In this document: piece by piece, positions 25,270-39,120 of the stretch
How the letters are laid out: every line of letters starts with the position of its first letter
Position numbering within the stretch: position 1 is the stretch's first letter
Assembly: GCA_032164245.1 (NCBI GenBank)
Contig: JAVMKO010000001.1
Location: 166,213,434-166,277,433, forward strand
Direction of reading: 5' to 3'
Length of the DNA stretch: 64,000 bases
From: Sternotherus odoratus
Taxonomy: Eukaryota > Chordata > Testudines > Kinosternidae
Notes under the pieces: model-generated
Databases searched by the model: none
What the model saw: only the letters and a program-made list of their open reading frames with translations
Told to the model about the DNA's origin: nothing
Translations under genes and position numbers: made by a program

Positions 25270-28200
25270 AAGTCTCTCTCAATGTTACAATATTACTGCT
25301 CAAGCAGCTGGATGAGGAGAGGGAAACAGGCCTTTCCAAAATTGTGGTTTTCCCAAATTTCCTAAAAGCCCAAGAACTTTCAAGCACCAAACACACATAC
25401 TGGAGATCACTCCACACATTAATTAGTGGGTAAAATTTGGTTCAAGTCCCCCAGGCTATTTATAAAATGGGTTAAAAAAACCCCAAACAAACAGGATAAC
25501 ACTGAGGTACATACCCTGTAAAACAGAAAATTCTGGTGCAATAACTTAACTATAGGGGTGTTACCAGAAGATCATAATTCTTAAATTAGAGCATTATATG
25601 GCCCACCTCTGGCTAATGAAAATATTTCTAAAGACAGTGTTTTTATTTAAGAGCCCAGTCTCTTCAGGTAGTTCATGCTAAAATGAACACAAGCACATTA
25701 GAAAGAAAAATGAGTGAGAGTCAAAGAAAGATCATTGCAAAAGGAAAAAAGATTAAAAAGCCTCGTAAGTCAACTTGCAGTCTGCTATTATTCTCAGAAC
25801 AGTGAAACATAATTGAATGAGTGTTCAGTAAGACACAGTGAAGAGTATTGAGACAAACAGCTGTGGCAAACAAACACACCCAAACTCAGGAAACTCACTG
25901 CTGGAGTTTTTTTTGAAGAGACCCCATTATTCCTGACAGTGACAGTTACCCAAGAGGTACCTTTTCAATATAGTGGTGTTTGTTTGTTTGAATCTGCAGG
26001 AGGTGGTGTTAGGAAAAAAATAGGGATTTCTCTTTTTTAAAATGCCAACACAGGCCTAGAGCGTGTAAGAGGTGTAATATAAATTAATGAATAAATAAAA
26101 TGCACTTATTACACTAGTTTGGAATAAGGCTAAAAAAGCCAACCAAAAGTAGGATTTGGTGTTTTGTTTTTTTTTTTAAAAAAGGAGATTTTACTATATT
26201 TCAGTACTTATCAACGTAAATATTTTTTGCATAAATTCTCACACAGCTGACGCAAAAGAGGAAGAAAATATGAAAAGTGTTAGCGAGGGTGTTGAACATT
26301 CTTTTGGGCAGAATTTACATCCCCCGTGCACCTCTCTTCACAAATGCTACTGCAAAGCCATGTCATATTTACTGCTTAATACAAATTGTGCAAACATGCT
26401 GAAGAGGAATAGCCATATTTGGCACTATTTGAATTGAAAATGTATGTTTAACTATTTTATAACAGGTACTCATAAACCACAAACAAAAGAATTGCTTGTA
26501 ATATTGCCCTAGGAGGACAGTGGCTCATCGTGCTCTTCCCACAGTGCTCTCTTTTCCTCCATATTAGCCGTCTTTATCTTGTGACGGCCTCACAGTAGCA
26601 GCATAGGCCCCAGGTCAGCAAACTTTAGTTTTGTTATTTCTTTGCAGGACTGGTGGTCCACTTGCAACTTGGTCAGAAGGGAGCAGCACAATTGCTCGCT
26701 GGGTTCAGCAGCTATCACGAGACTATGCTGCCCGCCCGTTTTTTGTATTCACTCTCTATGGAGTAATGGGTCAATTTTAAAGCCTATGAGGCTGTGATGA
26801 AATAACCCAGATTTATTAACAATATGGAGTATGAAACAGTCCTTCTCTTGAAGTGGTCTAGGAGATAGTCAGACCAGATCAATTTCAATATCTGATGTAG
26901 CCTAATCAACCTCAAATGCAAGGTGGACAATATGATTGACTTTGGAAGCTCTCTGCAACCCCTTGACTAAAATCCAAATAGCTATGCATGTTCCTTTTAG
27001 CAACTGTTTAAGGTAGGAATTTGTTTTTAGAAATGTACACATTTAAAAGCACATGCAATATAGCTTTTTTTAAACACACCTTAAATAAACACTGTATATT
27101 GTCACATACAAACACTATGTTTAAACACTTATTTAGGCTATGAAGTCAAGCAACTGAAAGTTAGGAAATGCCAGAATGTAGGTTGCCCATATAACCTCAG
27201 TTTGGCCCCCCTTGTACACATACATTATAAACAGTCTAATTATATGGGGTTCCTCCCCTCCCCACCCCCACCCCCGCTCAGGATCCCTTCCTCATTCAGT
27301 ATCTAGGATAGGCAATGTTCTGGATCTGAAACTGTTGTTCACAATATCTTTATCCTCATCATTCAATCAGTGCATTATTTACCACACTATCCAAAACTGG
27401 CAATACAGGCAGGAAAAGAGAAGCATTTAGTTCCTCGGTCTTTTCTACGGTATTCGTCATCATAGTAACTGAGCGCTTCCCTATAAGAGACCATTATACA
27501 CATGGCAAAATTAAGGTAAAGACTTACCTGAGCAAGACACAGTGAAATAATGGCAGAGCCACAACTGGGACTCATTCCTGCTGATAGTTACTACTACCTT
27601 ACTACAAAGGGACTGATCACCCATGGTTCCTATCAACTTAGGTTGCAGTTGAGAGTACTCAGCACTTCTACTCCTCAGAAAACAAGGAACAATTAGTGGC
27701 CACATGCCAATATTGTATCTTAACAATGGAAGATTGTGACAGAAGTAGGGTTAGAAAGGAGTTCTCTTATGTGGGATTCACCTGCCTTAACCATAAGACC
27801 ACCATCTCATTTCCTGCAGTCTCCTACCTTGTTTGTGAACACATCTTCCAACATCTAGAACAAATGAACCTGGGATCCTATAACTTCCTTAACTACATAA
27901 TTCTGATTCATGCCTTGGTCACTCTCCATCCTGTTCTTAATGAGGCAGGGGTCCTATGGAAAAATAGTATCCAATGATATAATTCAAGACTATCATCATG
28001 CATATGCAGAAGGGGGCTGAATTAAGGTTGTATGGGCCATTCCTTACTTTTGAACAATTAACTTTGCAAACTTAAAGGTTTTTAAGCAGTTTTTGGTGTA
28101 TAATAGATCATAGGTTTGGGGTTTTTTTAAAAAAAGGAAAAAGGTAAAAAAATACCTGTAATTGTACCAATCCATTGTGCATCATTGATAGTGCTTGAAC

Positions 28201-29056
28201 TCTGACCGCTCAGCACAACTCAAGCTACAGGACTAACTGCATTCACTGGGAGCATGACAAGGCTGGGGTATGGGAAAGGCAGGAGACTTGTGATGATCAG
28301 GGAGAGCTTGCACTTAAGAGAGGGGATAGCCATGGTGGATCCAATGTGGAGCGGGCTGCTGAAAGAACTCTAGGCTGGCTCTTTTTCTCTTCCCTAACCG
28401 AGGAGATTGGGGGAGCTCCTTATCCATGTGATGTCCCAGTGGAAGGGGAGAGAGGTGCAGGGGTCACATATGGGTCTGAGGGGTGAAGTTAGTGGAGGGA
28501 GCTGCACCCAGGGGGTCCCAGTGCAGCATGAGCTACTATGGCCACTGCTTTGGCGGGAACGTTAGCCCCGTGTTAGCCCAGCCTTGGTGCTGCTGTTATT
28601 TTGGCATGATGAAGCAAAAGAAGAGAAAAGGTGATTTTCTAAAGTTTATGTCTAAACCGAACTTGAAATATTTTCATGGAACAAAAAAAGGCTTGAGCTA
28701 GACCAGTGCCTTTCTCCCAGCTGAATTTCAAAGGCCTGCTGCAAGCAACATAGGAAGATGTTATAGCGTCTCAAAACAGATTGCAGTTATCTTATAACAA
28801 CAAGTTGGGTAACTTTTACCCAGGGGTGGCTGCCAGGTTCCTCTAGAGTAAGACTTGTAAAAAGAAAGCTCGTCCAAGTTGAGGTTGGGGGGAGGGGTGC
28901 TTTGGATTTATCAGTGGTTCCTTTTTTTTAAAGGAATCCTTCCTCATAGTAAATACTAAACAAAAAGGAAAATATATGTATCAGTTGGGAGTAAATTCAG
29001 CTGTATTCGAGAAAAGTTGCAGACTGCAATGGTAACAAGAAATATACTTTCTATTG
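25270..29056. other. Intergenic, nothing recognised
   Basis: AT-rich sequence with short open frames (up to 93 codons) and no family motif. A (GTTT)n patch lies near 25978-25990. No exon-like conserved block was recognised. Confidence 0.4.
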
Positions 29057-29064
29057 CTGCAAAA

Positions 29065-29262
29065 CAGGGGTTTTCAACCTGTGGTATGCAGACCACTGGG
29101 GGGTCTGCACACTATGTCTAACATCAACCTTTTACAGTCTTACCATAGTACAGTAGTTTTCAACCAGGGGTCTGCAGACTATGTCTAAAATTTCCAAAGA
29201 GGCCTGCACCTTCATTTGAAATTTTTTGAGGTTTGCAAATGAAAAAAGGTTGAAAACACTTG
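29065..29262. mobile_element. Short hAT-like element
   Basis: Begins CAGGGGTTTTCAACCTGTGG and ends AAAGGTTGAAAACACTTG, giving inverted termini. Internally the phrase GTTTTCAACCAGGGGTCTGC (about 29156-29175) repeats the left end, so this may be two overlapping copies. I could not confirm a duplication. Confidence 0.5.
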
Positions 29263-30625
29263 TAAAAAATTAAAAGTATGGTTATTAATGCAAGATTTTC
29301 CTCTGTAATCTTCAATTTTACAATAAATATTCAGATTTGAAATGTATAAGCAAGCAACTGGGGTAGCCAATGAACAATCCTTTCATGGCAAAAATATTTT
29401 CATCTCAGGTCATACCTACAAAGCAATTGTAGAAACAGGTTTTCTTCAAACTAAGTAAAATTTGGTTTCGAAGTAAAAAAGGTCTCCTCACTTGGATGTT
29501 TGAAAATATACCACTTATGCAGTGGTGGCCATTTGTTTTCCTGAGCTCTAAACTCTTACTATATTAATACTTTAAATGAAAGCCTAATGAGGAGAGGCTT
29601 TACACAAATATAATTTGCTGAAGACTTGGTCTCACCTGCATCAGTTAGCACACTCGAAGGCCAAATATAGCAGGGGCAGTTGAGATTCTAGCACAATATA
29701 AAGTGAGTCAGAAATTTCAGAACCAGGCAAAGTAATGCAGTTAAGACACAAAACTATATTGTTATAGATATTCCAGTGAGCTTCACCATAAAAAAAAGTC
29801 AAACTGACTCTGATGAGAATAATCTAAGTCACAGTAGAGTCAAAGTAATCTTTTCCTGTAAAATGACCCAAATACATTGTAAAGATCTCATTGTAGTAAC
29901 AGCACTCTGATGCAGTTGGCTACAACAGAATATTAACTCTTTGTCAGTCATATTTGCATTTGTGATCTTGAACACATAGTCAGGGACAATAGTTAATGGA
30001 CCACAACTTTATGCCAATTCCAATATTAAATTTTTAAAAAAACAGTCACATTATAAACCATAGGTTCTTAAAATATTAACCTTTAAAATCATTTTAACTT
30101 TAAATAAACATTTAAACAATTTGCTTCTCTTTGAAAATTTTCTATTCAGCATAAAGGTGACTTGTTCTTACTACTACTTTGTCAATTCAGTTAAAATGGT
30201 TGAAGCAAATTTTTCTTGTGTGGATGTAGACAGACAATATTAAAGTCCGTTTTTATTATTATTTCTTATTTATATCACTGCAGTACCTAAGAGTCATGGA
30301 TCACATTGGGCTGGGTGCTGTTAAGATTAAAAGCTTATTGGAACAATTTTGGCCAGCAAAATTTATGACTACCATAAAGTATAATTTCTCATTATGTAAG
30401 AGAAAGGCAGCTAAAATATTGAGCCAAGTTCCAAAGTGAAGTAAAAATGGAGTCACGTATTTCACCTGCTTCCAGATAGCTGATAATTCCATGTTCCCAC
30501 CATTCTACTTATATGTAAAAATACAATTCAGGATTCCACCATTTGCATTAGTAAGTTTCCAATGTGTCTTTACCATGATATTTTTAACATATTTTGTATA
30601 TAAAATTTGAGAACTTCTGAGTATC

Positions 30626-30631
30626 TTTATT
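30626..30631 (-). promoter_or_regulatory. Candidate PSMG1 poly(A) signal
   Basis: Plus-strand TTTATT reads AATAAA on the minus strand, about 470 nt past the PSMG1 stop codon. It is the nearest canonical hexamer I noticed downstream. Only transcript data would show whether it is used. Confidence 0.3.
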
Positions 30632-31097
30632 CAGTTCACCTACATATAAAAATCTATTTGTTGAAAGTTTTCTAAGACAACTCAACTTTTATAACTCAAA
30701 ATAAATTTAACAAAAGTATTTCATCATTAGATATCATTTAAGCCTAATTTTCTGTTTTGAATATAGCATGTGTATATTTAAAACAAGTCATTTGAGCCGC
30801 TTAGGGGGAAAAAGTTTGCATTTCATCCTCGAGTTGTCTTCTTTGGGTTAATAAACTGTTAAAAATATACTCCCATTTAAAATGAAGCAAGAAAATTTGA
30901 CATGTGAAGCCACTCTAGGCACTGAACAATGTTCAAATAAAGAATACCGCAAAATATTAAAAAAAACCTATTAGGATTTAGTCCACTTTTAAAGAAACAA
31001 CTGTAATTCCAAAATATCTTCAAATAAGCAATTGGAGTTGATAAAAGTGCACATCAGACTTGAATGTTCTGGTTGGTGACAAGTGTTCACTTCATCT

Positions 31098-31172
31098 TTA
31101 CGTATAGATGTTGTTATGAATTTCACTGGTTGTCACTAATTTCTTCAGTTCCTCTGTGCTTTTGGACATATC
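31098..31172 (-). CDS. PSMG1: PSMG1 coding exon 7 and stop
   Basis: Acceptor TTTATTTTACTAG|GATATG. Encodes [20 protein letters not shown] and NIYT, then TAA at 31100-31098. The C-terminal I-Y-T is the HbYX-like tail of the PAC1/Pba1 family. Confidence 0.93.
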   Translation of the reverse strand, partial: DMSKSTEELKKLVTTSEIHNNIYT

Positions 31173-34100
31173 CTAGTAAAATAAAGAAATAGTCATCCTA
31201 GTAGGTTACACAACAGTTAAATCATTCTCTTTCTTCGCCACTCAAAACTATTACAATGAAGAGTGCAATATGATTAAAACATTAACTACAGTAACTCCTT
31301 GCTTATTGCTGTAGTTAATGTTCCTGAAAAATGTACTTCAAGTGAAACAATGTTAAGCGAATCCAATTTCCCCAGGGATTTTTTCACTAGACAAAAGACT
31401 ATTTTATTATATATAAAAAATATAAAAATCATGTGCGCACACACTGTATAAGTTTTAAACAAACAATTTTATACTGTACATAGCAATGATGATTGTGAAG
31501 TTTGGTTGAGGTGGCGAAGTCAGAGGGTGGAATATTTCCCAGGAAATTCCTTATTGTTAAAAGATAACTAGTACTCGGCTGAGCCCACAAGGGTTAGCAC
31601 AGTGTTAATGCAGCCTCACACTCTACCAGGCAGCACAAATGGAGGGAGGGGAGGCAGCATGGCAGAGAGAGACAGACACACATACGATTTGCAAGAAAGA
31701 CATGCATTTCCCCTTTAAGTATGCCAACCACATTTTAAGTACATTGCCTTTTAAAGTAGATCAGCAAGTTGAGAGAGCATCTGCTGCCAGCAAGCTCCCT
31801 CCATCCTGAGCCCTGTTGTGTCTTCTCCCTCCACTCTCCATCCCCCCACTCTATGGAATTGAGGAGGTGGGGGGGTTGAGGTAGGAGCAGGGGAGAGACA
31901 CTCTGACATTAGCATCCCTCTTCCCCCCAGCAAACAGGAGGCTCCGGGGAGCAGTTCCAAGGCAGAGTGCAGAAGCAGCACACAGCAGTAGGGGAGGAAC
32001 AGCTGAACTGCCCAGCAACCGATAGCCTACTGGGCAGCTGCCACACAGGGAATTTAGGGGAGCAGATGTGGGGCTGCCAATCCACCCTGATTCCAAGTCC
32101 CCACCACTAGCTCCAACGGACTGCTCTTTCTGCAAGCAGCGAACAAAGCAGGTGGCTGCAAAACAACATTATACGGCAACATTGCAGAACTTTAAATGAG
32201 CATGTTCCCTAACTGATCAGCAACGTAACAACACTGACCGGGATGACTTTAAGTAAGGAGTTACCATATAAGTAAGAGTCCGGTGTTATGAAAAAATATC
32301 TAGAGATCTAGTGAAAGCTCCAAAGGAATGTCCAGTTCAATCACACACCAGGACTTTTAACCTGTATTCCCTCCCTCAAATAGTTACACCCATAAAAGGG
32401 AGGCTGAAGGAAGCTGTATTTTTATTTCCCCTAAACAAAGTTCTAATATCAATTTAGAAGCCTTGTTGGATTCTAAAATCCATAGATGGTGTCTGAAAGC
32501 TGGAATTTGCATCTCAGTCACAGCTGAAACCTAGGAGCATCTTTGAAATGCTTATCAATCACTTTTTCCATTTAAACTCAAGTTCAACTTACAAAACCAG
32601 GGCAAGTACTTTACAGAAGCCATTCTGTAAACATGTTCATTCAAAAAAAAAGGAAAATACTAACCTTTTTGCTTGCTGGTGGAAATAGTGTCACTAGTGG
32701 ATAGAGCAGTAGACTAGGATTCAAAAGACCAGACAATCTTGGGGACTTTGGCTCTTAAATCCCTTTTGAAAATAGTATTTTGGCTCCTAAAATCAGTTAG
32801 GTGTTGCAATACTGAGCATACCAAGGCCAGACTACCTTTAAAAATCTGGCTCTTTATTATTATGTCCCTGCAATCTGTACTTTCAACTTTGAAAGAAGTT
32901 GATCCAACTAAAAAAAATAATGTTTTCAAAATAATGTTTAAATGAGATCTAGAATGGCTCTCATATGATACACAGCTAATAGAATAGCACTATTTTGACT
33001 ATGGATGCCGAGTGGTAAGATATTATTTCATGGACCAGTAAGCAACAAGAGTAGCTTAGAGGCTTTTAATAAGAAGATCTATAGAAAGTTCTAGTTACAA
33101 TACACTTAAAATTATTCCTTTAAATACCAGATAATAAATTCAAGAATGAAATGATTCTTGTAAATCTAGAGCTTCTCACACAACTATTGCCTAAGGGCTA
33201 ATCACAGATGGAAACAGCTTAAGGCATTTAGTGTTCCAATTTCTAAGGTTTATATACAGGAAGATCAGTTAATCCAAGCTTGTCTCTCTCTCAAATACTA
33301 TACACCTAAGTCTTATTAGTCTACAACCTCAGACATTCCAATACTACAGTGATGCAGGTCAAAAAAAATAGAACTTTCCACTAATCTTTAAAATGAAGAT
33401 TTACCTTGACTAAACTCTTCAGGTTCTTAGAAGAAAGCATAGGCTTGAATGTTTCAATCGTAACAGTGTCCAGTTTGATGACATCCGTGTAACACTGATA
33501 CAGCACTGCAGGAATCTGCCATACTTGACAATAACTCAGAACTAAATATAACCAAAAACAAAAGACTGTCACATCAAGGTAATCTAATCCACACTGCATA
33601 AAATCTCTTTCAATTTAATATACCATTTTGCTATAGGGTTGCATCTATGACCATCTTGGCTAATAGCCATTGAGGGACTATCCTCCAAGAATATATCTAA
33701 TTATTTTTGAACTCCGTTATTCTTTTGGCCTTCACAACATTCCCCAGCAAAGGGGTCCAGAGGATGTCTGTGTGTTGTGTGAAGAAGTACTTCCTTATGC
33801 CTGCTAATTTCATTGGGTGACTCCTGGTTCAAGATGTATTGTGTAATATAACATTTTACAGTATAAGCTATTAATTACAGAACATATTTTTTGTATCAGC
33901 AGTTTACATACTGATGTGTAAGATGCCAAATTGTTGTGAATTGATTTTCACAATGTTATTTTCCTGGCTCATTCACTAAATTATATACTGGGGGATAAAC
34001 TTAAAATTACGATCCTCAGTTAAACGTTATGCTGTTCAAAATTAACATTCACCAATAAATATCAATGGTTAGCACAGGACACAAGCATGACCTTGTAATG

Positions 34101-37100
34101 CAGCAAAAAGATAAATGGATGAATGCAAGAATATAAATGAAGGTGCATAATACCAGCAGCAGGAAGACCGTGTACAATATTTGGCTGCTCCAGCAGTGGA
34201 CAACAAACTGTCTCTTTGAATTCTTTTGTCTTTAAAGCTTTCAGAAAAGGAGAAGGAAGCATTAAAGTGGATTCCGGAGTTTTATAATCAGTTACAGGAC
34301 ATGTCGAAAGAATGGTTACTTGCAGGTCTTCCTCCCGCATACAGCCAAAAACCTGGAATGAAAATATTAATTCCAGAATAAGTGAGGTTTATGCTAATAC
34401 AGGAATGGTGTCCAATTACAGAAGCCTGGGTTCAGTTTAGTTTAGAAGGCAAAAATTCGCTTCTCAGATTTACAAAGTTAATTGACAGTTCTACCACACC
34501 CTCAAAAAAAGGGATTACTGTGTTCTATGGCTTCAATCAAAACAAAAAACTATTAAACAGAAGGAGTTAAGAATTAAACATCTGTCAAGTCTACTGACTT
34601 TCTCTGCAGGCTTCAGATTTTTGGCCCTTTCTACACAGAAACTTGAACAATTACTTTTTCTAATATGTGAATAGATAGGGAAAGGAATCCATATGAAATC
34701 AGAATGATTGTGTAAATTAAGTAACAGTGTTCAGATTATATTTCCAAGTTATATCTATTTGGTAGATACTCCAAAATATCTAATTATTATTTTTCTCATT
34801 TCCACATTTTAGATTTCTGATTTCTTCCTATTTGAAGTTAAAATTTGCTGACAACTTCTAGGGGCAGCCTAGGAATTTTTAAGGTTGCTTATTTTGACCT
34901 CTAGAAACAATATTGCAGAAAACAAAATAGGAATTAGGACTGTAAAGCAATTAAAAAAATTAATCATGATTATTCGCACTGTTAAACAATAGAATACCAT
35001 TTATTTTTAAATAATTTTAAATGTTTACTACAGTTTCAAATATATTAATTTCAACTACACAGAATACAAAGTATACAGTGCTCACTTCATATTTATTACA
35101 AACATTTGCACTGTAAAAAATAGCATTTTTCAATTTGCCCCATACAAGTACTCTAACTAGTACAATCTCTATCATGAAAGTTGAACTTACGAATGTAGAT
35201 TAAAAAATAAAACTTTAGTGCCTACAAGTCCACTCAGTCCTACTTCTTGGTCAGCCAATCACTCAGACAAACAAGGTTGGTTACAATTTGCAGGAGATAA
35301 TGCTGCCTGCTTTTTGTTTACAATGTCACCTGAAAGTGAGAACAGACGTTCGCATGGCACTGTTGAAGCTGGTGTTGCAAGATATTTACATGCCAGATGC
35401 ACTAAAGATTCATATATCCTTTCATGCTTCAACCACCATTCCAGAGGACATCGCTGATGGTGGGTTCTGGTCAACAACAATCCAAAGCAGTACAAATCGA
35501 CACATGGTCATTTTCATCATCCGAGTCAGATGCCGCCAGCAGAAGGTTGATTTTCTTTTTTGGTGGTTCGGATTCTGCAGTTTCCTCATCAAAGTGTTGC
35601 TCTTTTAGGATTTCTGAAAGCATGTTCCACACCTCAACCCTCTCAGATTTTGGAAGGCACTTCAGATTCGTAAACCTTGGGTCAAGTACTGTAGTTATTT
35701 TTAGAAACCACATATTGGTACCTTCTTTGCATTTTGTCAATTCTGCTGTGAAAGTACTCTTAAAACGAACATGTGCTGGGTATCACCCAAGACTGCCATA
35801 ACATGAAAGATATGGCAGAATACAGGTGTAAAAGAACAGGAGACACGCAATTCTCCCCCGAAGTAGTACAGTCACAAATTTAATTGACACATTATTTTTT
35901 TAATGATCATCATCAGCATGGAACTATGTCTTTTGGAATGGTGTCTGAAGCATTAAGGGGCATATGAATATTTAGCATATCTGGCATGTAAATACCTTGC
36001 AACACCAACAACAAAAGTGCCATGTGAATGCCTGTTCTCACTTTCAGGTGACATTTTAACTAAGAAACAGGCACTAGTATCTCCTATAATGTAAACAAAC
36101 TTGTCTGTCTTAGCAATTGGCAGAATAAGAAGTAGGACTGAGTGGATTTGCAGGCTCTAAATTTTACATGGTTTTGTTTCTGAATGCAGTTTTTTTTTTT
36201 TTTAAATAATTCTACATTTGTAAGTTCAACTTTCATGATAGAGATTGCAGCTCATTACATGCGTGAGGTGAACTGAAAAATACTTATTTTACAGTGCATA
36301 TTTATAGTGATAAATAGTGAGCTCTGTGCACTTTGTATTCTGTGTTGTAATTGAAATATTGAAAATGTAGAAAAACATACAAAATATTTAATAAATTTAA
36401 ATGGGTATTCTATTGTTATACACGTGATTAAACAATATTTTTGAGTTCATCACGAGAATTAACTGCAATTAACAGCCCTAATAGGAATAGATTTTTGGAC
36501 CCCTGACTTCCACATACAGCATTCAGATCAGGGGTCGGGAACCCATGGCTCGCGAGCCAGATGTGGCTCTTTTGAGCCTGTCATCTGGCTCGCGGCGCTG
36601 CTGTGACGGCTGGGGGGCGGGGGAGGCGGTGTGGCGCGGCTCTGAAAGCAAGGCGGGGGAGGCGGTGTGGCGCGGCTCTGAAAGCGAGGCTGGGGGGCGG
36701 GGCGGTGTGGCGCGGCTCTGAAAGCGAGGCTGGGGGGCGGGGCGGTGTGGCGCGGCTCTGAAAGCGAGGCTGGGGGGCGTGTCGCTCCTCTCCTTCCCTC
36801 GCTGGAGTTGGGTCACAGCAGCGTGACCCAGCGAACAAGTAAGCGCGGGGGAGAGCCGTTAGCAAAGGGGCGTTGGGGGGAGGCTAGGCTGGGAGCCGTT
36901 TGCCGCTGGGAGCCGTTTGCCGGCGGGCGTTGGGGGGAGGCCGGGCTGGGAGCCGTTTGCCGGCGGGCGTTGGGGGGAGGCCGGGCTGGGAGCCGTTTGC
37001 CGGCGGGCGTTGGGGGGAGGCCGGGCTGGGAGCCGTTTGCCGGCGGGCGTTGGGGGGAGGCCGGGCTGGGAGCCGTTTGCCGGCGGGCGTTGGGGGGAGG

Positions 37101-39084
37101 CCGGGCTGGGAGCCGTTTGCCGGCGGGCGTTGGGGGGAGGCCGGGCTGGGTGGGTCAGTTGGGGGGGGCGGGAAGGCGAGCGCGGCGGCGGTGGCGGGGG
37201 GGGGAAGGAGAGCGCGGCGGCGGTGGCGGGGGGGGGAAGGAGAGCGCGGCGGCGGTGGCGGGGGGGGGAAGGAGAGCGCGGCGGCGGTGACGGGGGGGGG
37301 AAGGAGAGCGCGGCGGCGGTGACGGGGGGGGGAAGGAGAGCGCGGCGGCGGTGGCGGGGGGGGGGGAAGGAGAGCGCGGCGGCGGTGGCGGGGGGGGGGA
37401 AGGAGAGCGCGGCGGCGGGGGGGGGCTACTATATGGCTCGGCCGGGGCAGGGGGGGGCTACTATATGGCTCTCTGAGCCAAAAAGGTTCCCGACCCCTGA
37501 TTCAGATTTTACTACTTTTTATTGTAAGACCAATACACTTACTAAAAATGGCTTCATTTTCTACATTGTTTTATGTCATTTTTACAACTGGAAAGTTAGT
37601 AAAAATGTGCAGATATCCTTCCCACCACTTTCTTAGGATTCATCACCATGAAGACAAGGGACAATATGGGAAATATGCTACAAAAGTTCTCTTATTTATG
37701 TGTATGGAAGACAAAACACTAAATTCCTCCTAAAGATAGGCAACTAATCCTCCACATTACTGTTTTGTTATCCTAAAACTTGAAAACAAAAAGACTTGCT
37801 TCTGATGATTTATGATTTCCCTCTGAGAGACTCTGTAATGACTGAAGAACTGGGACAATTATGACATCACAAGAGACTGAAGGCAATGAGACTGAGCAAT
37901 GGGGGGGCGGCAAGAAGAAGGAGAGCAGCAGAGGAAGAGAAGGGGGATTTTTAGTCAAACTGCTAACCAAAAAAAAAGAAGACTGAAGTTTCTATTAACA
38001 TCTATTTAACTGCAGTGCCTAATGGAATAGAACACTTGTTACAGATTAGCATCTCTGCCCCAGCAATTGTCACACAAGAGCTCAGAACAACAGGCTTCCT
38101 AGAACCCCAAACCAGGAAAGACAAGACAGGACATAGATGATATTTCTCAGGTAAACAAACCAATCTCTAGTCCACTCTTTTTATCATTTTATTTTTATAT
38201 CTATATCTATCTATAACAATTAAAAAAAAGTACAATTCAATTTTAAAATCTCTGCAGATCTATAAAGCACATTTTCCTTTCTACCTCACTGAGACGGCTA
38301 CAAACTCCTTTTATGCAAGTAATTTGCATGTTACCAACTCTTACCTAAGCTAGCAACATGTTGCGTTTTTTAATATTTCAGCTACTGAAGTCAAGTGATT
38401 ATGTGAATCCAAGCTTTCATTAAAAAAAGAAAAGAAAAATTGTAATCTTTGAGGTCGCAGGAAAAAATATCATGAAAAATATGACCCGAGTGTACACTAC
38501 ACTTCAAAAACTAAAAGGCAAACAAAAACCCAATATTTAAGAATTTTGATTTTGATTACAGAATAGTTTCAGACCTGATTCATGCCTTTTGAGTGACTGG
38601 GTTGACAATACTGCAAATTGTTCCAGCAGCAGCCTCTCTATAACTGTGCCTATTCTGTCATACAGTGATGGAACAAGAGAGGCAGGAACTGAGCATTTCT
38701 CCCTCAAAGAAAGCAGCACACACACTCCTCAGTGAGGACTTTATCCATGCCAAGTTTCAAACTAGTTATTTTTGGCAGTCATAGCCCTGTACAAGTGCTG
38801 TTATACTTTTCTTTCCAAAACAAACAAACAAACAAAATACTCCAACTTTTTCCATATTCCCATAACTCAAAAGTGGCTAGAGTTCAAAATTCGCCTCTGT
38901 TGAAATCAACCATGGAAAATTTAAACCTGAAAGGCAAATATTTCTGAAAAGGTGCATGAGAGAACAGAGGCTCTCTCTACTGGAAACTGTTTTAGAAAGT
39001 TTAACTACAGCAGGCACAACCAGCATCAGCCATAATGGGATTTGACAGAGCTTCCTAGTAAAACATTCAAACATTTTGTTTTCT

Positions 39085-39120
<36 letters not shown>

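Larger units (their letters stand above)
36529..37499. mobile_element. hAT element filled with GC-rich minisatellites
   Basis: Inverted termini CAGGGGTCGGGAACC and GGTTCCCGACCCCTG are perfect, and an 8-bp duplication ATTCAGAT flanks it (36521-36528 and 37500-37507). The 971-bp body has no transposase. It consists largely of three tandem arrays: about four units of roughly 40 bp (36625-36780), a 40-bp array (about 36911-37150) and eight 32-34-bp units (about 37177-37420). Long glycine/arginine ORFs here come only from the repeats. It lies in PSMG1 intron 4, 48 bp from the preceding hAT. Confidence 0.9.

Noticed and set aside
36911..37150. Regular 40-bp repeats as a CRISPR-like array
   Set aside because: The whole 40-bp unit is repeated head to tail, with no unique spacers, and it lies inside a eukaryotic transposon.
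36745..37636. Overlapping ORFs of 181, 140 and 239 codons rich in Gly, Arg and Ala
   Set aside because: They are translations of the minisatellite arrays inside a hAT element. All three plus-strand frames are open because the repeat lacks stops, and no domain is present.
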